From assembly GCA_949752795.1 (NCBI GenBank), contig OX457075.1, positions 124,001-188,000 on the forward strand: 64,000 nt of DNA, read 5' to 3'. The DNA is from Hyperoodon ampullatus. Lineage: Eukaryota; Chordata; Mammalia; Artiodactyla; Ziphiidae. Numbering within the stretch: position 1 is the first letter of the stretch; every line of letters starts with the position of its first letter. Below the pieces are notes generated by a model. The model searched no databases, was not told the DNA's origin, and saw only the letters and a list, made by a program, of their open reading frames with translations. The translations under genes and the position numbers were made by a program. This document shows, one piece after another, positions 38,761 to 51,505 of this stretch.

Positions 38761-39243
38761 CATATATATACACACACACAATGGTCTATTACTCAGCCGT
38801 AAAAAAGAATGAACTAATGCCATTTGCAGCAACATGGATGGCCCTAGAGATTATCATACTAAGTGAAGTAAGTCAGACAAAGAAAGAAAAATACCATATG
38901 ATGGCACTTATATGTGGACTCTAAAATATGATACAAATGAACTTATTTACAAAACAGAAACAGACTCATAGGCATAAAAAATAAACTTATGGTTACCAAA
39001 GGAGAAAGTGAGGGGGAAGATAAATTAGGAGTTTGGGAGTGGCAGATGCAAGCTACTGTGTATAAAATAAACAACAAGGTCCTACTATGTAGCACAGGAA
39101 TCTATATTTAATATTTTTAAATAAAGTATAATGGAAAAGAATATGAAAAAGAGCATATATACACACACACATATATATAAAACTGAACCACTTTGCTGTA
39201 CACCAGCAACTAACACAAGATTGTCAATTAAAAAAGAAAATAA
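38626..39243 (+). mobile_element. L1 3' end with expanded microsatellite
   Basis: 'tacaatagccaagacataga', 'gcagcaacatggatggccct', 'gaagtaagtcagacaaagaa', 'cttatatgtggactctaaaa' and 'acaacaaggtcctactatgt' form an ordered L1 3' end. A TG/TA tract replaces the usual TATA stretch at 38703-38781, and a second CA/TA tract is at about 39157-39178. Confidence 0.75.
38703..38781. repeat. Compound (TG)n(TA)n(CA)n microsatellite
   Basis: Alternating TGTG, TATA and CACA runs over about 80 bp inside the L1 end. Likely polymorphic. Confidence 0.9.
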
Positions 39244-39903
39244 TGTGCTATATAAGAGCACTTTCCCTTGGGCTGATGAGGTCAGTGCCTTTTGGAATGT
39301 GCCAACCCAAGGCATGACATAAAAACACCAGTGAATCAATAGTTTCAAAAGTGTTTCACCTTTCAAAGGCTATCAAAAAGCTTCAGCCCTTATTACAGGA
39401 ATATGGACAGAAAAAAAGGCATGTATTTTCCTTAAGATTATAAGGATGATCTCTAACATGTAATCAAGGTTTAAAAGGTTAGATAGGTAACATCAGACTC
39501 ACTAATAAATCTTAAAATGTATTCCACTCCCAGCTAAAGTTTGGCATCAAGGGTTTAAGATTTGGCTATGAGTATTTAAGAGTTTTCTCACACACTTAAA
39601 AATATACTTAATTTCTCTTGGGAGAGCTAAAAGCAGGTCAAAATCATGGGCCACAGCTTCTATGAGATGATTAGTTTCACAAAGGAGAAAGTATATACCC
39701 AGCCTATTACACTGATCACTTTTCCCCGTGAGAAGTAAATAAGAGAGGTGTACTTCCCCAGCTCATTTCATAGGTGAATAAGATGAAACAAGAAAATTAA
39801 GACTTGTGCAAGGTTACACAAGTATAGATGATTATACTTAAGTGCATCACTGCCTCTGGAAAATATTAATTAAAAGCACACAAATAGTGGCCAAATAGCT
39901 TTA

Positions 39904-39910
<7 letters not shown>

Positions 39911-39937
<27 letters not shown>

Positions 39938-40129
39938 GGTATGCAGGCCTCTCACTGTTGTGGCCCCTCCTGTTGTGGAGCACAGGCTCCGGACTTGCAG
40001 GCTCAGCAGCCATGGCTCACGGGCACAGCCGCTCTGAGGCATGTGGGATCTTCCCGGACCGGGGCACGAACCCGTGTCCCCTGCATCGGCAGGCGGACTC
40101 TCAACCACTGCGCCACCAGGGAAGCCCAG
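39911..40129 (-). mobile_element. CHR-type SINE with long A-tail
   Basis: A T run of about 30 bases ends at 39935, then GCGGTATGCAGGCCTCTCAC; the head ends accagggaagccc. tttatcttttt at 39900-39910 matches 40131 onwards. The long pure tail suggests a fairly recent insertion. Confidence 0.85.
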
Positions 40130-40361
40130 TTTTATCTTTTTACTGGACAACATACTGTTTCACAACCATGGTTTATCAACTGCCTTTCAGATCACCTGCC
40201 ATTTCTGGGCTGGATCTTGTCTGCTAACCCTATGGTAAGTCCCTTGGGAAGATGAGATAAGATTAACACTGAGGTGTTCGGCAAATCTCTAGGGAGATTA
40301 CTTATTCAGTCAGCTCTATAGCTGCCAAGACTAACCAGACTTCACTTCATACCATTCAGCC

Positions 40362-40760
40362 CAGTGGTGCTCAACTATGGGTGCACATTGGAATCACTGG
40401 GGATTTAAAAAGTATTGAAGTCTATGACTTATTTCCTGAGATTCTGATTTAATTGCTCTGGGGTGCAAGCCCGGTCATGGGGAGTTTTCTCTTTATATTT
40501 TACTATGAAAAAATTTAAATATACAGAAAAATTGAAATGTGCATACACCTGCCATTCAAATTCAACCATTAACATTTTTATACTTACTTATCATATATCC
40601 ATCCATCATTTCCTATATCGATCTACCAAACTATTTTCTTTTTTCTTTTTTTTAATGATTCATTTCAAAGTAAACGGCAGACATCATATACTTCCTAGCA
40701 TGAAGAGTTTTTAAAATTCCCCAGGGGAGCCTACTGTGTAGCTAAGGCTGAGAACCACTA
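40362..40760 (+). mobile_element. MER5-like hAT element split by a later insertion
   Basis: Starts CAGTGGTGCTCAA, ends TGAGAACCACTA: terminal inverted repeats of the MER5 group. Inner text 'gagattctgatttaattgct' and 'ccccaggggagcctactg' also fits. The middle is displaced by the segment at 40489-40704. Confidence 0.65.
40489..40704. mobile_element. Old repeat fragment inserted in the MER5-like element
   Basis: gagtttt is repeated at 40482-40488 and 40705-40711. The text 'gattcatttcaaagtaaacg' then 'gcagacatcatatacttcct' matches a 3' region common in old L1M copies. Confidence 0.45.
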
Positions 40761-42017
40761 ATTTAGACTTCAATGTTTCTACTGAAGTTGGTTTAAGGCA
40801 GGTCTAGCCTTATTAGTGGCAAGCTTCCTGCTCTGAGGACACTTTAGGGACAAAACTCACATGGAGTGAAAGAACAGTATCATCTCATGCACAAGTCAAT
40901 TCTATTGCCCTGCATCTCAATTTCCAGGGTTACTTCTTTTTAGGAATGTTATAAAAATTCTGCAAAAAGGAAAACATACGCAATGGAGGGAATCAAGATG
41001 GTGAGTTGGATGATGCTGAGCTCACATACCCCTACAAACAAATCAAAAACACATCTATATGTGTAGCAGCTCTCAGCGAAAACAAACTGGAGACTGGCAG
41101 GAAGATGTCCACAACCAAGGCTGCGAAGAAAGATCCACAGAGTTTGGTAGGAAGGGAGAAGTGATCAGGTCGGGACCTATGTCCCTAGTAGGGATACAGA
41201 AGAGGAGGGGATATCACAGGTTCAGAGAACCTCCCTGGGGATTTTGGGGCTTGAACCACATATTAGGAACCCCAGTCCTGGGGACCAACAATGGAAAGAT
41301 GAATCCCACTAGCTGGTTTGAAAATCAGTGGGACATACCAGAGAGCTGTAAGAACCTGAGACTCCGCTCCTGAAGAGTGCACACACGCTTGCTTACTCCC
41401 AGGAACAACGGAGAGGAAACAGATTAAAAATGGCCTGGGGCTCTGGCCGGTTTCCCAAGACCACCCCAACAGCTGCCCTAGCCTGCATGGATGCCAGCTC
41501 CAGCCCCTCTTGCTCTGGAGCAGCTCCCCACTAGGTAAAGTCTGCCACTGTCAAGGAGGATAAGCACTTGGGGGAGATGGAGCAGTTCAGACTGGGCCCT
41601 GCATCTGAATAGGGCGAGGGCAATCATTACCAGTGTGTGCAGAAGTGGTGGGGCAGGAGCTACCTGGAACTCCTACTGATGTGCTGGGACCATCCCAGTG
41701 CATACCCCAGCCCACGCCAGGCACCTACTCTGGACCCTTTTGCTCTGATGCAGCTGCCCACTAGGGCGAAGGCTGCCATTGCTGGAGGGGAGAAGGAGTG
41801 CACACTTAAGAGGGAACAAAACCAGCCTGGACCTGACCCTTAGGGCTTCTGCTCCAGCACCTTGATACCTGGCCCTACACCTGATAGGGTGGCTATAGCC
41901 ATTGAGCAGAGGAGAAATGCCAGCTCACACCTGGCTCTGGCTCTAGCCCCTCTGTCTCTGGCCCTACCTCCCACCAAGGTGGTAACTACCAGCACACCCT
42001 GGGGGAAGATGTAACCT

Positions 42018-43070
42018 GTGCTCACTTCAGATTCAGCTCTCCCAACAAAGCCACTGGACACGAGCAGACTGCACAGGGACACTCCCACACAAGGACACCC
42101 CTTTAAGTTTGGGATAAGTAACTTTTACCTAGAGATACAGAAAGTAAAACAAAATGAGAAGATAAAAGAATTTATTTCAAACAAAAGAACAAAAAACACC
42201 CCTGAAAAAACAACTAATGAAATAGAGATAAATAATTTACCAGATATAGAGGTCAAAGCATTAGTAACAAGAATGCTAACTGAACTTGGGAAAACAATAG
42301 ATGAACAGAGTAAGAATTTTAACAAGGGACTAGAAAATATAAAAAAGAACCAGTTGGAGGTGAAGATCATAATAACTGAAATGAAAAGTACACTAAAAGG
42401 AATTAATAACAGACTAGGAGATACAGAACAATGCATAAGTAATCAGGAAGATACAATATTGGAAATCACCAATTCAGAAGAGCAAAAAGGAAAACAAATT
42501 AAAAAAATGAGGATAGTTGAAGGAACCTCTGGGACAACATTCCCATTTTAGGGGTCCTAGAAGGAGAAGAGCAAGAGAAGAAGGTTAAAATGTATTTGAT
42601 GAAATTATGGCTGAAAAAATTTATTCCTGAGGATGAAGAAAGAAACAGATTTCTAGGTATAGGAAGTACAAAGAGTTCCAAATAAGATGAACCTAAAAAG
42701 ACCCACACCAAGACATATAATTAAAATGGCAAAAGTTAACGAGAGAATTTTAAAGGCAGCAAGAAAAAAAAAATAAAGAGTAACATACAAAGGAACCTCT
42801 GTAAGGCTATCAGCTGATTTTTCCATAGAAACTTGGCAGGTCAGAAGGGAGTGGCATGATATATTTAAAGTATTGAAAGGGAAAAACCTACAAGCCAGAA
42901 TACTCTACCCAGCAAAATTATTATTCAGAATTGAAAGAGAGATGAACAACTTCTCAGAGAAGCAAAAACTAAGAGAGCTCATCTAACTGATGTTACAAGT
43001 GTTAAAGGGTCTTCTCTAAGTGGAAAAGGCTACAAGAAGAATTTATAGAAAAGGAAAATCCCACTAGTAA
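42018..43070 (+). pseudogene. ORF1 relic of the second full-length L1
   Basis: The 42018-42551 frame contains KNQLEVKIIITEMKSTLKGI and an Asn-rich coiled coil typical of ORF1. The RNA-binding part continues with frame breaks: 'caagacatataattaaaatg' (42711) and 'ctatcagctgatttttccat' (42810) are ORF1 C-terminal text. No intact protein. Confidence 0.7.
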
Positions 43071-43494
43071 AGGCAAATATAAGATAAAGGTTGTGGATCA
43101 ACTACTTAAATAAGCTAATACAAGATTAAGAGACAAAAATTATAAAATCAACCATAACTACAATAAATATTTAAGGGATAGACATGAATATGTAAAATAT
43201 GACATTGAAAACACAAAATGTGGGGGGAGGGAATAAAAAATGTAGCTTTTTAAAAGTGTATAAATGTATCTGAACTTAAATGACTATCAGTTTAAAATAA
43301 GCACATAAAGTTCTAGGTCAACATATATAAACTCCACAGTAACCACAAATAAAAAACCTACAATAGATACACAGAAACTAGAGAAAAGAATACAAGCACA
43401 CCACTAAAGAAAATCATCAAACCACAAGGGAAGGAAGTAAAAGAAGAAGATAACAGAGAAGAACTATAAAAACAACCAGAAAACTAGTGACAAA

Positions 43495-46400
43495 ATGGCA
43501 ATAAGTACACACTTATCAATAATCACTTTAAATATCAATGGGCTAAATGCTCCAGTCAAAAGACATAGGGTGGCTGACTGGATAAAAATGAAGACCCATC
43601 TATATGCTGCCTGCAAGAGACTCATCTCAGAGACAGACACACAGCCTGAAAGTGAGGGGATGGAAAAAGACAGTTCATGTAAATGGAAGAGGAAAAAAAT
43701 GCTGAGGTAGCAATACTCATATCAGACAAAGTAGACTTTAAAATAAAGTCTATAACAAAAGACAACAAACAGCATTATATAATAATAAAGGGATCTGTAC
43801 AAGAATAGGATTAACTTTCATTAACATATATGTACATAAAACAGGTGAACCTAATCAGGAGCATCTAAACATATAGAGCAAATATTAACAGACATAAAGG
43901 GAGAAAATGACAACAATACAATAATAGTACGGGACTTTAACACTCCATTTGTATCAATGGACAGAAAATCAATAAGGAAACAGTGGTCTTAAGTGGCACA
44001 TTAGACCAGTTGGACTTAATAGATATCTACTGGACTTTCGTCCAAAAACTGAATACACATTCTTTTTAAATGCATATGGGGGTTTCCCTGTTGGCACAGT
44101 GGTTGGGAGTCCACCTGCCAATGCAGGCAACACAGGTTCGAGCCCTGGCCTGGGAAGATCCCACATGCCACGGAGCAACTAAGCCCATGTGCCACAACTG
44201 CTGAGCCTGCACTCAGGAGCTCACGTGCCACAACTACTGAAGGCCGTGCACCTAGAGCCCATGCTCCACAACAAGAGAAGCCACTGCAATGAGAAGCCTG
44301 TGCACCTCAATGAAGAACAGCCCCCGTGTGCCACAACCAGAGAAAGCCTGCACACAGCAATGAAGACCCAATGCAGCCAAAAATTTTTTAAAATAAAATT
44401 TAAATGCATATGGAATGTTTTCCAGGATAGATCACATGCTAGGCCATAAAACAAGTCTCAACAAATTTAAGAGAACAGAAATTATATCAAGCATTTTTTT
44501 ATGAACACAATGGTATGTAACTAGAAATCAACTACAGGAAGAAAAATGGGAAAACCACAAACATGTGGAGCCTACACAACATGCTATTAAAACCTATGGG
44601 TAGGTAAAGAAATCAAAGAGGAAATCAGAAAATACCTTGAAACAAATGAAAATAAAAACACAACTTTCCAAAATCTACGAGATGCAGCAAAAACAGTCCT
44701 AAGAGGGAAGTTTATGGCGACACAGGACTACCTCAAGAAAAAAGAAAAATTTCAAATGAACAACCTAACATACCATCTAAAGGAATTAGAAAAAGAACAA
44801 AGCCCAAAGTCAGCAAAAGGAAGGAAATAATAAAGATCAGAGAGGAAATAAATGAAAAGGAGACTATAAAAAAACACCAATAGAAAGGATCAATGAAACT
44901 AAGAACTGGTTTTTTGAAAAGATAAATAAAATCAATAAGCCTTCAGCCAGGCAGAAAGAAAGAGGAGAAATTACAACTGATATCACAGAGGTACAAAAAA
45001 ACATCAGTAGAGAATACTATGAACAGCTATATGCCAACAAATTGGACAACCTAGAAGAAATGGATAAATTTCTAGAAACATACAATCTTCCAAGACTGAA
45101 TGAGGAAGAAAGAGATAATCTGAACAGACTGATCACTAGTAGTGGAATTGAATTAGTAATCAAAAAACTCCCAGCAAACAAAAGTCCAGGACCTGACAGC
45201 TTCACAGGGAAATTCTATCAATAACAAACATATAAAGAAGAGCTGATACCTATCCTTCTCAAACTACTCCAAAAAACTGAAGAGCAGGGAACACTCCCAA
45301 ATTCACTCTATGAGCCTACGATTATCCTGATACCAAAATCAGACAAAGACACCACAAAAAAGAGAAAATTACAGGCCAACATCTCTGATTAATATAGTTG
45401 CAAAAATCCTCAACAAAATATTAGAAAACTGAATTCAACAATTATAAAAATGATTATATACTGTAATCAAGCGGGATTTATTCCAGGGATGCAAGGATGG
45501 TTTAATACCTACAAATTAATCAATGTGATACACCACATTAACAAAAGAAAGGATAAAAATCACATGATCATCTCAACAGATGTAGAAAAAGCATTTGACA
45601 AACTTCAACAAACATTCATGATACAAACTTTCATCAAAGTTGGTATAGATGAAACATATCTCAACATAAATAAAGGCCATTTATGACAAACAGACAGCTA
45701 ACATCATACACAGTGTTGGAAAGCTGAAAGCTTTTCCTCTAAAATAAGAAACAAGACAAGGTTGCTTACTCTTCCCATTTATATTTTATACAGTATTGGA
45801 AATCCTAGACACAGGAATCAGACAAGAAAAAGAAATAAAAGGCATGAAACTGGAAGAGAAAAGGTAAATCTGTCACTATTTGCAGATGACATTATACTTA
45901 TATATAAAACCCTAAAGTCTCCACCAAAAAACTATTAGAATAAATTAATTCAGTGAAGTTGCAGGATACAAGATTAATATACAGAAATCTGTTGCTTTTC
46001 TATACTCTTACAGTGAACAATCACAAAGAGAAAGCAAAACAATCCTGTTTAAAATCACACCAAAAGAATAAAATACCTAGGAATGACCTTAACCAAGAAG
46101 GTGAAAGACCTATACTCTCCAAAACTATAAAACACTGGTGAAGGAAATTAAAGATGATATAAGGAAATGGAAAGATATCCAATGTTCACAGAAATTTTGG
46201 TAAAATGTCCATACTACACAAAGCAATCTACAGATTTAATGCAATCCCTATCAAAAACCCATGGCATTTTTCACAGAACTAGAATAATCATAAAATTTAT
46301 ATTGAACCACAAAAGATCCTGAATAGCCAAAGCAGTCTTGAGTAAAATGAACAAAGTTGGAGTTAACATATGCTCCCTGACTTCAGACTATACTACAAAG

Positions 46401-47250
46401 CTACAGTAATCAAAATAGTATGGTACTGGAATAAAAAGAGACAGATAGATCAATGGAACAAAACAGAGAGTCCAGAAAGAAACCCACACATATATGGTCA
46501 ATTATTTTACAACAAAGGAACCAAGAATATACAATGGGAAAAAGGTAGTCTCTTCAATAAACTGTGTTGGGGAAATTGGACAGGCACTTGACAAAGAAAG
46601 AAAATGGACCACTAACTTATACCATTTACAAAAATTAACTTGAAATGGATTAAAGACTTGAATGTAAGACCTGAAACCACAAAACTCCTAGAATAAAACA
46701 CAGAACACTCTTTGACATACATTGTAGCAATCTTTCTTTGGTTCTTTCTCCTAAGACAAAGGAAACAAAAGCAAAAATAAAACAAATGGGACCTAATTAA
46801 GCTTAAAACCTTTTGCACAGCAAAGAAAACCATTCACAAAATGAAAAGACAACCTACTGAGTGGGAGAAAATGTTTGCAAATGGAATGACTGATAAGGGG
46901 TTAATATCCAAACTACATAAACAGCTAATACAACTCAATATCAAAAAACCCAAACACCCCAATTAAAACAATGGTCAGAAAACCTGAATAGAAATTTCTT
47001 CAAAGAAGATGTACAGAGGGCCAACATGCACATGAAAAGATGCTCAACGCTGCTTATCATCAGGGAAATGCAAATCAAAACCACAATGAGATATCACCTC
47101 ACACCTGTCAGAATGGCTATCATCAAAAAGACCACAAATAACAAACATTGGCAAGGATGTGGAGAAAAGGGAACCCTAGTGCAATGTTGGTGGGAATGTA
47201 AATTGTTGCAGCCATATGGAAAACAGTATGGAGGTTCCTCAAAAAACTAA
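43495..47250 (+). pseudogene. ORF2 relic of the second full-length L1
   Basis: Endonuclease start SIITLNINGLNAPVKRHR is at 43519 onwards. The RT domain shows NKSPGPD (about 45178), a [13 protein letters not shown] block (about 45468) and a FADD-type 'tttgcagatgac' near 45880. The C-terminal part includes [14 protein letters not shown] near 47086. A long-form SINE (44080-44398) and many stops disrupt it. Confidence 0.8.
44080..44398 (+). mobile_element. tRNA-Glu-derived SINE, long form, in L1 ORF2
   Basis: Begins ggtttccctgttggcacagt and ends in a T/A-rich tail. tttaaatgcatatgg is duplicated exactly at 44065-44079 and 44399-44413. Confidence 0.9.
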
Positions 47251-47331
47251 AAATAGAACTACCATATGATCCAGCAATTTCTCCCAAGTATATATCTGAA
47301 AAAAATGAAAATACTAATTCAAAAACCCCAA

Positions 47332-50300
47332 TGTTCAATAATAGTGGGGGACTTTAACACCTCACTTACACCAATGGACAGATCATCCAAACAGAAAATT
47401 AATAAGGAAAGACAAGCATTAAATGACACAATAGACCAGATAGATTTAATTGATATTTATAGGACATTCGATCCAAAAACAGCAGATTACACTTTCTTCT
47501 CAAGTGCGCATGGAACATTCTTCAGGATAGATCACATCTTGGTTCACAAATCAAGCCTCAGTAAATTTAAGAAAATTGAAATCATATCAAACATCTTTTC
47601 TGAGCAAAAAGCTATGAGATTAGACATCAATTACAGGGAAAATTACATGAAAAAAACACAAACACATGAAGGCTAAACAATACGTTACTAAATAACCAAG
47701 AGATTACTGAAGAAATCAAAAAATACCTAGAGAAAATGACAATGAAAACATGACGATCCAAAACCTATGGGATGCAGCAAAAGCAGTTCTAAGAGGGAAG
47801 TTTATAGCTATACAAGCCTACCTCAAGAAACAGGAAAAATCTCAAATAAACAATCTAACCTTACACCTAAAGGAACTAGAGCAAGAAGAACAAACAAAAC
47901 CCAAAGTTAGCAGAAGGAAAGAATTCATGAAGCTCAGAGCAGAAATAAATGAAATAGAAACAAAGAACACAATAGCAAAGATCAATAAAACTAAAAGCTG
48001 GTTCTTTGAAAAGATAAACAGAATTGATAAACCATTAGCCAGACTCATCAAGAAAAGGAGGGAGAGAACTCAAATCAATAAGATTAAAAATGAAAAAGAA
48101 GTTAGTTACAACAGACACCACAGAAATACAAAGTATCCTAAGAGACTACTACAAGCAACTGTATGCCAATAAAATGGACAACTTGGAAGAAATGGACAAA
48201 TTCTTCGAAAGGTATAACCTTCCAAGTCTGAACCAGGAAGAAATAGAAAATATGAACAGACCAATCACAAGTAATGAAATTGAAACTGTGATTAAAAATC
48301 TTCCAACAAACAAAAGTCCAGGACCAGATGGCTTCACAGGTGAATTCTATCAAACATGTAGAGAAGAGCTAACACACATCCTTCTCAAACTCTTCCAAAA
48401 ATTGCAGAGGAAGGAACACTCCCAAACTCATTTTATGAGGCCACCATCACCCCGATAACAAAACCAGACAAAGATACTACAAAAAAAAGAGAAAATTTCA
48501 GACCAATATCACTGATGAATATAGATGTAAAAATCCTCAACAAAATACTAGCAAACAGAATCCAACAGCACATTAAAAGAATCATACACCATGATCAAAT
48601 GGGATTTATCCCAGGGATGAAAGGATTCTTCAATATACAAAAATCAATCAATGTGATACATGATAGTAAAATTTGAAGAATAAAAACCATATGATCATCT
48701 CAATAGATGCAGAAAAAGCTTCTGACAAAATTCAACACCCATTTATGATAAAAAGTCTCCAGAAAGTGGGCATAGAGGGAACTTTCCTCAACATAATAAA
48801 AGCCATAAATGACAAACCCACAGCAAACATCATTCTCAGTGGTGAAAAAGTGAAAGCATTTCCTCTAAGATCAGGAACAAGGATGTCCACTCTCACGACT
48901 ATTATTCAACATTGTTTTGGAAGTCCTAGCCACAGCAATCAGAGAAGAAAAAGAAATAAAAGGAATACAAATTGGAAAAGAAGTAAAATTGTCACTGTTT
49001 GCAGATGACGTGATACTATGTAGAGAGAATCCTAACGATGCCACCAGAAAACTACTACAGCTAATCAATGAATTCGGTAAAGTTGCAGGATACAAAATTA
49101 ATGCACAGAAATCTCTTGCATTGATGAAAAATCTGAAAGACAAATTAAGGAAGCACTCCCATTTACCACTGCAGCAAAAAGAATAAAATACCTAGGAATA
49201 AATCTACCTAAGGAGGTAAAAGACCGATACTCAGAAAACTATAAGACACTGATGAAAGAAATGAAAGATGATACAAACAGATGGAGAGATATACCATGTT
49301 CTTGGATTGGAAGAATCAATATTGTGAAAATGACTATGCAACACAAAGCAATCTACAGATTCAATGCTATCGCTATCAAATTACCAATGGCATTTTTTAC
49401 AGAACTAGAACAAAAAATCTTAAAATTTGTATGGAGACACAAAAGACCCTGAATAGCCAAAGCAGTCTTCAGGGGGAAAAAACGGAGCTGGAGGAATAGA
49501 CTCCCTGACTTCAGACTATACTACATACTACAGTAATCAAGACAATATGGTACTGGCACAAAAACAGAAATATAGATCAATGGAACAAGTTAGAAAGCCC
49601 AGAGATAAAACCATGCACCTATGGTCAACTAATCTATCACAAAGGAGGCAAGGATATACAATGGAGAAAAGACAGTCATTTCGATAACTGTTGTTGGTAA
49701 AACTGGACAGCTACATGTAAAAGAATGAATTTAGAACACTCCCTAACACAAAAATAAACTCAAAATGGATTCGAGACCTAAACGTAACACCGGATACTAT
49801 AAAACTCTTAGAGGAAAACCTAGGCAGAACACTCTGACATAAATCACAGCAAGATGTTTTTTGATCCACCTCCTAGAGTAATGGAAATAAAAACAAAAAT
49901 AAACAAATGGGACCTAATGAAACTTAAAAGCTTTTGCACAGCAAAGGAAACCATAAACAAGAAGAAAAGACAACCTTCAAAATGGGAGAACAAATCAACG
50001 GGCAAAGGATTAATCTCCAAAATATATAAATAGCTCATGCAGCTCAATATTAAAAAAAACAAACAACCCAATCCAAAAATGGGCAGAAGACCTAAATAGA
50101 CATTTCTCCAAAGAAGACATACAGATGGCCAAGAAGCACATGAAAAGCTGCTCAACATCACTAATTATTAGAGAAATGCAAATCAAAACTACAATGACAG
50201 GGCTTCCCTGGTGGTGCAGTGGTTGAGAGTCTGCCTGCCGATGCAGGGGACATGGGTTCTTGCCCCGGTCCGGGAAGATCCCACATGCCACGGAGTGGCT

Positions 50301-51036
50301 GGGATCGTGAGCCATGGCTGCTGAGCCTGCGTGTCCGGAGCCTGTGCTCCACAATGAGAGAGGCCACAACAGTGAGAGGCCCGCGTACCACACACACACA
50401 AAAAAAACTACAATGACATTATCACCTCACACCAGTTAGAATGGGCATCATCAGAAAATCTATGAACAACAAATGCTGGAGAGGGTGTGGAGAAAAGGAA
50501 ACCCTCTTGCACTGTTGGTGGGAATGCAAATTGATACAGCCACTATGGAGAACAGTATGGAGGTTCCTTTAAAAACTAAAAACAGAATTACCATATGATC
50601 CAGCAATCCCACTACTGGGCATATACCCAGAGAAAACCATAATTCAAAAAGACACATGCACCCCAATTTCATTGCAGCACTATTTACCATAGCCAGGTCA
50701 TGGAAGCAACCTAAATGCCCATCGAGAGACGAATGGATAAAGATGTGGCAGATTTATACAATGGAATATTACTCAGCCTTAAAAATGAACGAAATTGGGT
50801 CATTTGTAGAGACATGGATGGACTTGGAGACTGTCATACAGAGTGAAGTAAGTCAGAAAGAGAAAAGCAAATACCGTATATTAACACATATATGTGGAAC
50901 CTAGAAAAATGGTACAGATGAACCAGTTTGCAGGGTAGAAATGGAGACACAGATGTAGAGAACAAACGTATGGACACCAAGGGAGGAAAGCAGCTGCGGG
51001 GGGTGGTGGTAAAAAAATAAAGAAAAAAAAAAGAAT
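47332..51036 (+). mobile_element. Nested 5'-truncated L1 with ORF2 relic
   Basis: It starts inside the endonuclease (SIIVGDFNTSLTPMDRSSKQ at 47308-47367) and runs through RT ([15 protein letters not shown] at 48310-48354; FADD at 48998-49009) to the C-terminus ([15 protein letters not shown] text at about 50480) and 3' UTR. It stops early in the 3' UTR at 'gcagctgcggggggtggtgg' followed by an A-rich tract (51011-51033). Frames are broken in many places. It sits in the second full-length L1. Confidence 0.8.
50200..50403 (+). mobile_element. CHR-type SINE with (CA)n-containing tail
   Basis: GGGCTTCCCTGGTGGTGCAG to 'gcccgcgtaccacacacaca' plus As. aaaactacaatgaca is duplicated at 50185-50199 and 50404-50418. 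Confidence 0.9.
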
Positions 51037-51303
51037 TCTTTTTTACACTTCAAAAAGTTAAACATCGTCCCGAATAGGAAAATCTAGAGTGACAGAGAGT
51101 AAATTAGTGGTTGCCAGAGGCTAGGGAAGGGGAGAATGGGGAATGACTGCTAGTGGGTACAGGGTTTCTTTTTGTCATGATGAAAATGTTCTGGAATTAG
51201 ACAGTGGTAATGATTCCACAACTTTGTGAATGTACTATAAACCACTAAATTTTACACTTTAAACGTGAATTATATCTCAATAAACCCATTATTTTAGGGG
51301 GAA
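51037..51303 (+). mobile_element. L1M 3' end segment, possibly transduced by the nested L1
   Basis: After the nested L1's A-rich tract comes unrelated L1M 3' text: 'taaattagtggttgccagag', 'gatgaaaatgttctggaatt', then 'tatatctcaataaac' and a second A run at 51302-51308. The host L1 resumes immediately after. The aaaaaccccaa flank on the left (about 47321-47331) recurs here. Confidence 0.5.
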
Positions 51304-51402
51304 AAAAACCCCAACCTTCATAGCAGCATTATTTACAATAGCCAAAATATGGAATCAACCTAAGGGTCTATCAACAGATGACTGGATAAAGAAGATGTGA
51401 GA

Positions 51403-51505
51403 ATATATATATATTCTCTCTCTTTCTTTCTCTCTCTATATACATATACATACGTGTACGTATATATACACAGACACACACACACATATATATATAGAGA
51501 GAGAA
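51403..51505. repeat. Compound TA/TC/CA microsatellite in an L1 3' region
   Basis: Alternating TATA, CTCT, ACAC and GAGA runs, partly self-complementary (tatatatattctctctctttc against atatatagagagagaa). Confidence 0.85.

Noticed and set aside
38632..39366. Frames with runs of YIYIYIYTHTHT
   Set aside because: Pure translation of the TG/TA/CA microsatellites in L1 3' ends.
51403..51505. Possible hairpin or regulatory element
   Set aside because: Self-complementarity results from TATA/TCTC/GAGA/CACA microsatellite expansion in an L1 3' region.
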